The translations under genes and the position numbers were made by a program. The notes beneath the pieces were generated by a model. The model saw only the letters and a program-made list of their open reading frames with translations, was not told the DNA's origin and did not search any database. From Pseudomonas sp. (GTDB taxonomy: Bacteria > Pseudomonadota > Gammaproteobacteria > Pseudomonadales > Pseudomonadaceae), in contig DPSI01000169.1 in assembly GCA_003527165.1 (NCBI GenBank), forward strand, positions 1-9,677: 9,677 bases of DNA, written 5' to 3'. Every line of letters begins with the position of its first letter. Within the stretch, counting starts at the first letter, position 1. This document shows positions 1 to 5,670 of the stretch, in pieces.

Positions 1-351
1 CCCTTCTTCCGCGACATGGCCGACCGGCTGTCCAAGGCGCATCTGGTGATCGGGCGGGCGGGCGCCTCGACCTGTTCGGAACTGGCCGTGGCGGCCCTGC
101 CGTCAGTGCTGATCCCGCTGAAAATCGCGATGGACGACCATCAGACGCTGAATGCGCGCGCGTTGGCCGAGGCGGGCGCGGCGAAGGTGATCGCCGAAGA
201 CGAGCTGACCGTCGAGACGCTGACGACCGCCCTGACCGCCATCCTGTCCGATCCTTTGGCGCTGGCGGCCATGTCGGCTGCGGCTCGTTCGGTGGCTATC
301 CCCGACGCCGCGCAGCGGCTGGCCGATCTGGTGGAGCAGGCGGCGGCCTGA
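1..351 (+). CDS. murG: MurG C-terminal fragment (UDP-GlcNAc:lipid I transferase), 5' end outside window
   Basis: MurG adds GlcNAc from UDP-GlcNAc to lipid I on the inner face of the cytoplasmic membrane, making lipid II for peptidoglycan. Frame 1 is open from the first base to the TGA at 349-351, so the gene enters from the left and only the last 116 residues are visible. These match the C-terminal nucleotide-sugar-binding half of the family: a GRAGASTCSEL segment (glycine-rich turn followed by the conserved Ser-Glu), the VLIPLK strand, and DDHQTLNA, the alphaproteobacterial form of the segment that contacts the donor sugar. The C-terminus (PDAAQRLADLVE) is typical for the family. An internal ATG at 16 is not the start, because conserved sequence continues upstream of it. 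The next gene is not murC, the usual neighbour. Sequence style suggests Caulobacterales, unlike the Pseudomonas-like genes to the right. The family call is firm; the taxonomic call is inference. Confidence 0.88.
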   Translation, partial: PFFRDMADRLSKAHLVIGRAGASTCSELAVAALPSVLIPLKIAMDDHQTLNARALAEAGAAKVIAEDELTVETLTTALTAILSDPLALAAMSAAARSVAIPDAAQRLADLVEQAAA

Positions 352-352
352 A

Positions 353-373
353 CCCTCTCCCATCGGGAGAGGG
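353..373. terminator. Perfect 9-bp hairpin after murG (Caulobacterales-type intergenic repeat)
   Basis: CCCTCTCCC at 353-361 and GGGAGAGGG at 365-373 are exact reverse complements around a 3-base ATC loop. The hairpin starts one base after the murG stop codon. There is no T-run behind it, so classic Rho-independent termination is uncertain. Very similar CCCTCTCCC/GGGAGAGGG palindromes are, from memory, abundant between genes of Brevundimonas and Caulobacter, so it may be a dispersed repeat that also stabilises 3' ends. It supports an alphaproteobacterial origin for the left end. Confidence 0.6.
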
Positions 374-414
374 AAGCGGGTGACGTGGCTGTTTCGCGCG
401 TCTAACCTTCCTCC

Positions 415-888
415 ATGCCCCAGTTCGTCATCGACCTGACCAACACCGTTTTCGCCCTCTGGCGTCAGTTTCACTGGCTGCCGAAATGGGCGGTGATCTC
501 GATCATCACGGTCGCCTTCGTCTTCATCGGCTGGGCGGCCAATCAGGTCGTCTTCGCCCTGTTGAAGCTGGCCGTTCGCAATCGCGACGCCTTCTGGAAG
601 GGGATGCTGAAGAAGGCCCGGCTGAAGGTGCGGCTGGCGGTGATGATCATCGCCCTGGCGCTGGCGGTCACGGTGTCGCCGCTTGCGCCCGAGCCGTCGC
701 TGTTCATCCGCCGAACCCTGCTGTTCTGCTTCATCCTGGTGTCCGGCTGGATGCTGGCCGGGGCCGTGGACATGGGCGCCATCGTCCATATCAAGAAGTT
801 CAACATGGAGGCGGAGGACAACCTCTACGCCCGCAAGCACGTCACCCAGACGCGCATTCTGCAGCGGGTCGCCGCCATCCTGATCGGC
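415..888 (+). pseudogene. 5' fragment of a mechanosensitive channel (MscS family) gene
   Basis: This is the left half of the chimeric frame. MscS-family channels open under membrane tension to release osmolytes. What remains is an amphipathic N-terminus, three predicted transmembrane helices and the charged RKHVTQTRILQRV linker, which in the family leads into a helix followed by a glycine/alanine-rich pore segment (GVSLFASAG-like). That pore segment is absent here, so the fragment could not form the channel. The right boundary is approximate: the family resemblance fades after the codons for AAILIG (to about 888). Base usage and the hairpin upstream match the murG fragment, so these two belong together. 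Confidence 0.6.
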
Positions 889-1548
889 CTGTTTTTCGGC
901 TGGCCGTATCTAGTGGAATTCGACGAAGGCCTGATGGAGGTCGTCCAGGGCGAGCGCAGCCCAATATTCGACCGTTTCATGGTCGTGGTCACCCGTGTCG
1001 GTGATTACCACACCCAGCTGTGGGCCGCGGTGTTGTTGAGCCTGCTGTTGATCGCCCTTAAACAGGCGCGCGCGGCGACTTTCAGCATTCTCACGCTACT
1101 GGGCACGGCGCTGGCCAATGGCGCGCTGAAAGCGACGTTCGAGCGGATCCGCCCAGAAATCCTTCTCGAACCGCTGCACAGCTTCAGTTTTCCCAGCGGT
1201 CATAGCTCGGCGGCGTTCGCGTTCTTTCTCACCCTCGGAGTCCTTGCCGGGCGTGGCCAGCCACCGCGTTTGCGCCTGGCCTGGGTGCTGCTGGCGGGAT
1301 TGCCGGCGACCGCCATCGCGCTGTCACGGGTCTATCTGGGAGTGCACTGGCCGACCGATGTGATCGCCGGCGCAGTTCTGGCCGCCACCATTTGCGCCGC
1401 GAGCCTGACCATCGTGCAGTGGCGCTCACCGATGAAGGCACTTTCGCCAAGAGTATGGTGGCTGATCCTTCCCTCGACTCTGGGTCTGATCGGGGCGTTC
1501 GCGATCTGGGCCTTGCCTGGCGCCATGCTGCTGTATCGCTATCAATAG
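415..1548 (+). CDS. Chimeric ORF: MscS-like channel N-terminus joined to PAP2 phosphatase C-terminus
   Basis: One uninterrupted frame of 377 codons (ATG at 415, TAG at 1546-1548), but its two halves look like different families from different organisms. Residues 1 to about 158 have three hydrophobic segments (about 22-48, 72-92 and 98-118) and end in an ARKHVTQTRILQRV stretch, the linker found just before the pore helix of MscS-type channels. The pore helix and beta domain that should follow are missing. From about residue 160 on, the protein is a type-2 phosphatidic acid phosphatase: K239-x6-R246-P247, P260-S-G-H263-S and S304-R305-x5-H311-x3-D315 form the complete three-part catalytic signature, with membrane helices around them. 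In pseudomonads this PAP2 type is often the C-terminal half of a DedA-PAP2 fusion, so the true N-terminus has probably been lost. No good Shine-Dalgarno precedes the ATG at 415. A natural fusion cannot be excluded but is unlikely; annotation as simply 'PAP2 phosphatase' would be misleading. Confidence 0.75.
   Translation: MPQFVIDLTNTVFALWRQFHWLPKWAVISIITVAFVFIGWAANQVVFALLKLAVRNRDAFWKGMLKKARLKVRLAVMIIALALAVTVSPLAPEPSLFIRRTLLFCFILVSGWMLAGAVDMGAIVHIKKFNMEAEDNLYARKHVTQTRILQRVAAILIGLFFGWPYLVEFDEGLMEVVQGERSPIFDRFMVVVTRVGDYHTQLWAAVLLSLLLIALKQARAATFSILTLLGTALANGALKATFERIRPEILLEPLHSFSFPSGHSSAAFAFFLTLGVLAGRGQPPRLRLAWVLLAGLPATAIALSRVYLGVHWPTDVIAGAVLAATICAASLTIVQWRSPMKALSPRVWWLILPSTLGLIGAFAIWALPGAMLLYRYQ
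880..921. other. Predicted chimeric junction between two source genomes
   Basis: The MscS-like similarity runs to the codons for AAILIG (about 871-888), and PAP2-like sequence is clear from the codons for VEFDE (about 913-927). Between them, LFFGWPYL could belong to either helix. An EcoRI recognition sequence (GAATTC, 916-921) lies at the right edge, compatible with a ligation join, and short GC-rich words such as ATCGGCCTG (883-891) could equally have misled an assembler. The exact base cannot be placed without both parent sequences. Confidence 0.55.
889..1548 (+). pseudogene. 3' fragment of a PAP2 (or DedA-PAP2) phosphatase gene
   Basis: This is the right half of the chimeric frame, about 219 codons. 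PAP2 enzymes remove phosphate from lipid phosphates such as phosphatidic acid or undecaprenyl diphosphate at the membrane, through a phospho-histidine intermediate. All three catalytic motifs are present (KATFERIRP, FPSGHS and SRVYLGVHWPTD), with the nucleophilic histidine expected to be H311 of the whole frame and the assisting histidine H263. The domain start (FDEGLMEVVQGERSPIFDR) resembles the entry to the PAP2 domain in pseudomonad DedA-PAP2 fusions, whose first ~200 residues would carry the DedA (SNARE-associated) domain. The catalytic domain looks intact; what is lost is whatever preceded it. Confidence 0.72.
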
Positions 1549-1556
1549 CGCGCCGG

Positions 1557-1580
1557 TAGCCGCTGCCAGGCGGCGGGCTA
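1557..1580. terminator. Weak hairpin between converging genes
   Basis: GCCGC (1559-1563) and GCGGC (1570-1574) can pair around a 6-base loop; an outer TAGC/GCTA pair (1557-1560/1577-1580) could extend it across a bulge. It sits in the 29-bp gap between the PAP2 stop and the Lon-domain gene stop and slightly overlaps the latter. No T-run follows on either strand, so this is only a possible bidirectional transcript end. Confidence 0.22.
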
Positions 1581-2168
1581 TTCGGCTGCGTCGCCCTGCA
1601 ATTGCTCTAGCCAACGCTGAATACACTGCAGTTGCAGCTGCGGATCGTCCAGCTGCAGCAGCTCGATCTTCTGCTCCGGCTGAAAAGGCAGCAGATAGGC
1701 CAGCTGGTACGCCAGCGAGCGCTGCCCCTGCACGGCCCCGCCCATCCCCAGAGTTTCGACCAGAGGGTGCTGGCCGAGGGCCTCGAGCAGAATTGCCAGG
1801 TCGGCATGCTCATCGCCCAAGGGCAGCTCATCGCCTTCGTCGCGCCAGTTGATATCGGCAACGGTCAGCTGATCACGCTGCACTTCGGCCGTCAGCACAT
1901 CAAAGCGACGACCGCCCTCGACCCGGATACCTAGCAAGCCATTGGGGCGCTGTTGCCAGTCACGGATCAGCGCTTCGCAACCGGTCAGAGCGTATTCGCT
2001 CGCCGCCCGGCCCACCTCGCTGCCCTCGATGATGCGTACCACACCGAAGCCATGCCCGGCCTTCAGGCAGCTGCTGACCATATCCAGATAGCGCGCCTCG
2101 AAGATCTGCAGATCCAGGATGCACCCGGGGAACAACACGGTATCGAGCGGAAACAACGGCAGCTTCAT
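1578..2168 (-). CDS. Stand-alone Lon substrate-binding (LON N-terminal) domain protein
   Basis: A 196-residue soluble protein consisting essentially of the domain that Lon protease uses at its N-terminus to grip substrates. It has no ATPase or protease part, so it is not a protease itself. The opening FPLDTVLFPG then L-x-L-x-I-F-E-A-R-Y (residues about 6-27) is the hallmark of the LON domain; the C-terminal third is leucine/glutamine-rich and helical. The start is well supported: AAGGAG (2174-2179 on this strand) sits 5 bases before the ATG and overlaps the TAA of the upstream lrgB-like gene, implying translational coupling. It is the last gene of a cidA-lrgB-LON operon. Function of such orphan LON proteins in proteobacteria is largely unknown; a substrate-adaptor or chaperone-like role is inference. 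Family confident, role not. Confidence 0.9.
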   Translation of the reverse strand: MKLPLFPLDTVLFPGCILDLQIFEARYLDMVSSCLKAGHGFGVVRIIEGSEVGRAASEYALTGCEALIRDWQQRPNGLLGIRVEGGRRFDVLTAEVQRDQLTVADINWRDEGDELPLGDEHADLAILLEALGQHPLVETLGMGGAVQGQRSLAYQLAYLLPFQPEQKIELLQLDDPQLQLQCIQRWLEQLQGDAAE

Positions 2169-2177
2169 TCGGACTCC

Positions 2178-2897
2178 TTAGGACAACAGCAACACGGCCA
2201 ACGGCAGCAGCACCGCCGTCATGACGCCCATCAGGCTCATTGCCAGCGCCGCGAAAGCGCCGCACTCGTCGCCTTCCTGCAGCGCCTGCGCGGTACCCAC
2301 CGCGTGAGCGGTCAGGCCCAGCGCCATGCCCCGGGCCGCAGGATGCTGAACGCCGAAGCGACGCAACAGTTCCGGACCGATGATCGCGCCGATGATGCCG
2401 GTGATCATCACGAACACCGCCGCCAGCGCCACCACGCCGCCGATCTGATCAGCCACCAACATGGCGATGGGCGATGTCACCGACTTCGGCGCCAGGGTCA
2501 TCAGGATCATCGGGTTGACGCCAAAAGCCCAGGCCAGCGCCATGCCCAGCGCCGTGGCGCCGGTGCCTGCCAAAAACAGGGTAAGCATGATTGGCCCGAA
2601 CAGCTCGCGAATCCGCCGCAGATTGAGATACAGCGGCACCGCCAGCGCCACGGTGGCCGGCCCCAGCAGCACGGTCAGCATCTGCGCGCTGTCGCGGTAC
2701 TCGTCGTAGCTGAGGCCGCAGATCAGCAGAATGCCGACGACCACCACCATCGACACCAGCACCGGCTGCAGAAACACCCAGCGGGTCCTCTCATACGCCG
2801 CGAACGCCAGCTGATAAGCCGTCAGGGTGATCGCCACACCGAACAGCGGATGATGAACCACCGCGTCCCAAGCCGCCTGCCACTGCACGGCAATCAT
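2178..2897 (-). CDS. LrgB/CidB family membrane protein
   Basis: A 239-residue, strongly hydrophobic inner-membrane protein with about six to seven predicted helices, the usual length for LrgB/CidB (YohK in E. coli). Recognisable family segments are LGPATVALAVPLY (about residues 78-90), the TLAPKSVTSPIAM loop (about 134-146) and the GLTAHAVGTAQAL loop (about 193-205). These proteins act together with the small CidA/LrgA protein; in staphylococci the pair influences murein hydrolase activity and cell death, while plant and other homologues transport glycolate or pyruvate, so the molecular job in pseudomonads is open. Its ATG overlaps the stop of the cidA-like gene (ATGA, 2894-2897), a translational coupling, with a GAGCGGG ribosome-binding region upstream. 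Family certain; hydrolase-export regulation versus metabolite transport cannot be decided from the sequence. Confidence 0.93.
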   Translation of the reverse strand: MIAVQWQAAWDAVVHHPLFGVAITLTAYQLAFAAYERTRWVFLQPVLVSMVVVVGILLICGLSYDEYRDSAQMLTVLLGPATVALAVPLYLNLRRIRELFGPIMLTLFLAGTGATALGMALAWAFGVNPMILMTLAPKSVTSPIAMLVADQIGGVVALAAVFVMITGIIGAIIGPELLRRFGVQHPAARGMALGLTAHAVGTAQALQEGDECGAFAALAMSLMGVMTAVLLPLAVLLLS

Positions 2898-3256
2898 GCC
2901 CGCTCCGCCTTGCGCTGCTTACGGCGAATCAAGGTCTGCATCAGCCAGCCGGTGAATACCAGCGACACCACCAGCGAAAGCGCCAGCACTCCGACGATGG
3001 CCCAGAAGTCATCGAGTATCGCCTCGGTATAAGCCATCACGCCTACCGCTGGCGGGACCAGCAGCAGCGGCAGATAACGCAACAGACTCCTGGCTGCCAA
3101 CTGCAGCGATTCACTGGCCTGGCCGCGTACCAACAGCGCCACGAACATCAGCAGCAGACCGATAATCGGCCCGGGCAGTATGGGCACAACCATCACGTTG
3201 AGCGCGGTGCCGAGCAATTGGAACAGGACCAGCCAGGTTAGCCCGCGTAGCAGCAT
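2894..3256 (-). CDS. CidA/LrgA family holin-like protein
   Basis: A 120-residue inner-membrane protein with four predicted helices and a positively charged tail (RRKQRKAER), the standard size and layout of CidA/LrgA (UPF0299, YohJ). The PILPGPIIGLLLMF segment (about residues 25-38) and LLLVPPAVGVMAY (about 66-78) are family signatures. Members resemble phage holins and work with the LrgB-type partner encoded immediately downstream. I chose the ATG at 3254-3256: GGAGG lies 5 bases upstream (3262-3266). A frame extension to a TTG at 3268 would place the start on top of that ribosome binding site and is rejected. A consensus -10 box lies just upstream. No LysR-type cidR regulator is adjacent; the nearest upstream gene is a divergent MaoC hydratase. 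Confidence 0.92.
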   Translation of the reverse strand: MLLRGLTWLVLFQLLGTALNVMVVPILPGPIIGLLLMFVALLVRGQASESLQLAARSLLRYLPLLLVPPAVGVMAYTEAILDDFWAIVGVLALSLVVSLVFTGWLMQTLIRRKQRKAERA

Positions 3257-3279
3257 GAAAGCCTCCAAAGCAAAACGCG

Positions 3280-3285
3280 ATTATA
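3280..3285 (-). promoter_or_regulatory. Perfect -10 box (TATAAT) for the cidA-lrgB-LON operon
   Basis: Read on the minus strand, 3285-3280 is TATAAT, an exact sigma-70 -10 hexamer, placed 24 bases before the cidA-like ATG and just before its GGAGG. No convincing TTGACA lies 16-18 bases further upstream; the best candidates, TTCGTC (14-base gap) and GGGTTC (17-base gap), are poor. The position suggests a short leader. An activator may compensate for the weak -35, which is inference. Confidence 0.45.
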
Positions 3286-3439
3286 TGGCCTCTCCTGGCG
3301 ACGAACCCAGGGCAGGCGCCATCCAGCCTATGACTCACCATTCGCGGCGACCATGCTTGGTTGATTCGCCGCCGGCCGCGTGCTGATCTAACCGTCCGCG
3401 CTGCACCCGAATAAAACAACAAGCGCCCGGAGGAGTGAT

Positions 3440-3895
3440 ATGCCGCAGGTACCCGTAGCAGAGCTCAAGAACTATATTGGCAAGGAGCTTGGCCGCTCCG
3501 AATGGTTCACCGTCGATCAGCAACGAGTCGACCAGTTCGCCGACTGCACCGGTGATCACCAGTTCATCCATATCGACCCGGAAAAGGCTGCGCAGACGCC
3601 CTTCGGCGGGACCATCGCCCATGGTTTCCTGTCACTGTCGTTGATGCCAATGCTGATGGGCGATCTAATGGTCAGGCCCGAAGGTGCCAAGATGGGCATC
3701 AATTACGGACTCGACAGCCTGCGCTTCATTCAGCCGGTCAGGGTCGGCTCGCGGGTGCGGCTCGCCGCGACATTGCTCGACGCCTACGAAAAGAACCCCG
3801 GGCAGTGGCTGCTCAAGTGCCGTGCCGTGATGGAAATCGAGGGCGTGGAGAAGCCCGCCTATATTGCTGAAACCCTGGCGCTCTGCATCGTCTGA
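3440..3895 (+). CDS. MaoC-family hotdog-fold dehydratase, (R)-specific enoyl-CoA hydratase type
   Basis: A 151-residue cytoplasmic protein of the single-domain MaoC/NodN type. These enzymes typically add or remove water at the 2,3 position of (R)-3-hydroxyacyl-CoA thioesters, linking beta-oxidation or fatty acid synthesis with polyester or other acyl chemistry. The hydratase motif is complete: residues 34-64 run A-D-C-T-G-D39-H-Q-F-I-H44-I-D46-P, then FGGTIAHGFL. D39 and H44 are the expected catalytic pair, and G62 follows the conserved histidine H61 of the substrate tunnel. A strong GGAGGAG (3429-3435) lies 4 bases before the ATG. It is transcribed alone: divergent from the cidA operon and followed by a strong hairpin. 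No PHA synthase or beta-oxidation genes lie nearby, so the natural acyl-CoA substrate is not indicated. Confidence 0.92.
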   Translation: MPQVPVAELKNYIGKELGRSEWFTVDQQRVDQFADCTGDHQFIHIDPEKAAQTPFGGTIAHGFLSLSLMPMLMGDLMVRPEGAKMGINYGLDSLRFIQPVRVGSRVRLAATLLDAYEKNPGQWLLKCRAVMEIEGVEKPAYIAETLALCIV

Positions 3896-3898
3896 AAT

Positions 3899-3934
3899 CG
3901 CCGGGGGTGCGCGGTTGCCGCACCCCGGCGCGTT
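3899..3934 (+). terminator. Strong GC hairpin after the MaoC gene
   Basis: CGCCGGGGGTGCG (3899-3911) pairs with CGCACCCCGGCG (3919-3930) over 12 base pairs with one bulged G, around a 7-base loop, and is followed by a short CGTTT. It begins four bases after the MaoC stop codon. The T-tract is poor, but stem strength and position favour a terminator. It also overlaps the 5' extension of the next reading frame, which argues that translation of that frame starts downstream at 3973. Confidence 0.6.
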
Positions 3935-3972
3935 TGCGGCATACTGCTGGCATCGCATTTCTGGATAGCCGC

Positions 3973-5652
3973 ATGCGCCGCCTCGTTCCGCTCCTGTTTG
4001 CCTGTGCCCTGACCGCCTGCGGTGACGGCGAGCCGCTGCTGCCCGCCGACGCTGTTCTGCCAGATGGGGGACGCTACCGCGGCGAGATCGTCGACGGCCT
4101 ATTACAGGGCGAGGGACGCGTCGACTACCCGAATGGCAGCCATTATCGCGGCTCGTTCAAAGACGGACAGTGGCAGGGTCAGGGCGTCTGGCAAGGTGCC
4201 AACGGCGATCGCTACGAAGGCGAGTTCAAGCAGGGACTCTTCGACGGCCAGGGACGTTTCAGCTATGCCTCCGGCGGCGTTTACCAGGGGCATTTCCTGC
4301 GCGGCAGCCTCAACGGCAAAGGGCGCTATACCGAGCCGGGACTGCGCTACGACGGCGAATTTCAGAACGACCTCTACCACGGCGACGGCAAGCTGCAGCA
4401 AGCGGATGGCATGACATACGAGGGCCACTTCGTCGCCGGCCAGCCTCATGGCCAGGGCACCCGCAGCGACGCGAGCGGTGAGTTCAGCGGCACCTTCGCC
4501 AACGGCAGCCTGAACGGCGAGGGCCTCTATCGCGGCAGCGACGGCGAGCACTATCTGGGCCAGTTCAAGGACGACCAATTTCACGGCCTGGGCCGCTACG
4601 AAGATGCCAGCGGCGAAGTCTGGAAAGGCACCTTCAAACACGGCGAACTGAGCGGCGAAGGCGAATATGCCAGCCCCGGTGGCACGCGCTACAGCGGTGG
4701 TTTCAGGCACTGGCAGTATCACGGCGAGGGTCATCTGCAACAGCCGGACGGTGCGCATTACAAGGGCACCTTTCGCGCAGGCCGGTTCGACGGACCGGGC
4801 ACCCTCGCCCTTCCCGACGGCACCACGCAGAGCGGCACCTGGCATGCCGGGCGCCTCAGTCATGACGCCACGGGCAAGCGCCTGCCCGATCCGCTGGAAA
4901 TCGGCCTGTTGCGCCAAGGCCAGTTGCTTACCGACGCCCTCGATGCGGTGCCGGCATCGACACCGGCGGCTGAACTTTACAGCCTCACCCTGGCGGGCGA
5001 CGGCCAGCAGAGCGTATTCCTGCGCGAGGTGGATTATGTCGACAAGCTGCTGGCCGGACGCTTCGCCGCCCATGGTCAGATCAGCCTGACCAATCACCGC
5101 GACCACCTCGCCGATCGACCGCTGGCGACCCGCGAGAACCTCTCCCGCGCCATTCAACGGCTATCCGAACGCAGCGGCGCCGAAGACCTGATCTTCATCT
5201 ATCTGACCAGCCACGGCTCGGCCGACCATCAGCTGGTACTGGCACAGCCGAGATTGGCACTGGAAGACCTTTCCGCGGTGGACCTGGCGACGCTGCTGCA
5301 GCCGCTCGCAACACGCAACACGGTAGTGGTGATCTCGGCCTGCTATTCCGGTGGCTTCATCGACCCCCTGAAAAGCCCGAACACCATGGTGATCACCGCC
5401 GCTCGTGCCGACCGGGTGTCCTTCGGCTGCTCTGAGGAAAGCGATTTCACCTACTTTGGCCGCGCCCTGTTCGCAGAAGCCCTGCAGCAGACCAGGGACA
5501 TTGTGCAGGCTTTCACGCTCGCACAGGCGAGAGTTGCCGAACGCGAGCAAGCCGACCACTATCAGGCTTCGGAGCCGCAGATCTGGGCGCCGGAGCAGGT
5601 TGTCGACCACTGGCGGAGGCTGAACGAACCGCAGCCGACGTTGACCGACTGA
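3973..5652 (+). CDS. MORN-repeat lipoprotein with C-terminal C13 (legumain-like) cysteine protease domain
   Basis: A 559-residue predicted lipoprotein in three parts. Residues 1-16 are a lipoprotein signal peptide (arginines, hydrophobic core, then L-T-A-C16), so the mature protein would be lipid-anchored at Cys16. Residues 31 to about 302 are roughly twelve 22-23-residue MORN repeats (pattern G-x-x-Y-x-G-x-F-x-x-G-x-x-x-G-x-G). Residues about 335-530 form a peptidase C13/caspase-like domain: strand LIFIYLTSHGS with catalytic H414, strand VVVISACYSGGF with catalytic C457, then VITAARADRVSFGCSEESDFTYFG, a conserved block of the bacterial C13 family. The frame is open back to 3907, but that extension runs through a terminator hairpin; the ATG at 3973 gives a clean signal peptide, although its Shine-Dalgarno is weak. 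C13 relatives cleave after Asn/Asp or act as transamidases; the substrate here is unknown. An SDR-like gene follows after 18 bp, probably in the same transcript. Confidence 0.88.
   Translation: MRRLVPLLFACALTACGDGEPLLPADAVLPDGGRYRGEIVDGLLQGEGRVDYPNGSHYRGSFKDGQWQGQGVWQGANGDRYEGEFKQGLFDGQGRFSYASGGVYQGHFLRGSLNGKGRYTEPGLRYDGEFQNDLYHGDGKLQQADGMTYEGHFVAGQPHGQGTRSDASGEFSGTFANGSLNGEGLYRGSDGEHYLGQFKDDQFHGLGRYEDASGEVWKGTFKHGELSGEGEYASPGGTRYSGGFRHWQYHGEGHLQQPDGAHYKGTFRAGRFDGPGTLALPDGTTQSGTWHAGRLSHDATGKRLPDPLEIGLLRQGQLLTDALDAVPASTPAAELYSLTLAGDGQQSVFLREVDYVDKLLAGRFAAHGQISLTNHRDHLADRPLATRENLSRAIQRLSERSGAEDLIFIYLTSHGSADHQLVLAQPRLALEDLSAVDLATLLQPLATRNTVVVISACYSGGFIDPLKSPNTMVITAARADRVSFGCSEESDFTYFGRALFAEALQQTRDIVQAFTLAQARVAEREQADHYQASEPQIWAPEQVVDHWRRLNEPQPTLTD
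4063..4878 (+). repeat. Array of about 12 MORN repeats (66-69 bp units)
   Basis: In-frame tandem units encode residues 31 to about 302 of the lipoprotein. Most units are 23 codons; the fifth and seventh lack one residue, and the last has lost the terminal G-x-G, as if decaying. Typical units are NGDRYEGEF...GLFDGQGRF and DGAHYKGTF...GRFDGPGTL. The DNA copies have diverged, so the array is ancient rather than a recent slippage expansion. MORN repeats form extended beta-hairpin ribbons that often bind lipids or proteins. Confidence 0.85.
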
Positions 5653-5670
5653 ACTACAGGAAGCCAAACC

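Noticed and set aside
103..840. 245-codon minus-strand frame over murG and the MscS-like head
   Set aside because: Rich in His, Arg, Gln and Gly without family resemblance; antisense shadow.
1953..3032. 359-codon plus-strand frame opposite the lrgB and cidA genes
   Set aside because: The translation is dominated by His, Gln and Arg with no hydrophobic core, as expected for the antisense of membrane-protein genes; the minus-strand genes have clear families and ribosome binding sites.
3361..3392. Possible sigma-70 promoter for the MaoC gene (TTGATT ... TCTAAC)
   Set aside because: Spacing is 20 bases and the -10 matches only four of six positions; too weak to annotate.
3907..3972. Upstream 22-codon extension of the MORN/C13 protein
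   Set aside because: It runs through the MaoC terminator hairpin and would bury the lipoprotein signal peptide; the ATG at 3973 is a better start.
4102..5157. 351-codon open frame on the minus strand opposite the MORN/C13 gene
   Set aside because: It mirrors the MORN repeats (Ala/Val-rich periodic translation), has no recognisable domain, and is a by-product of high GC and the repeat periodicity.
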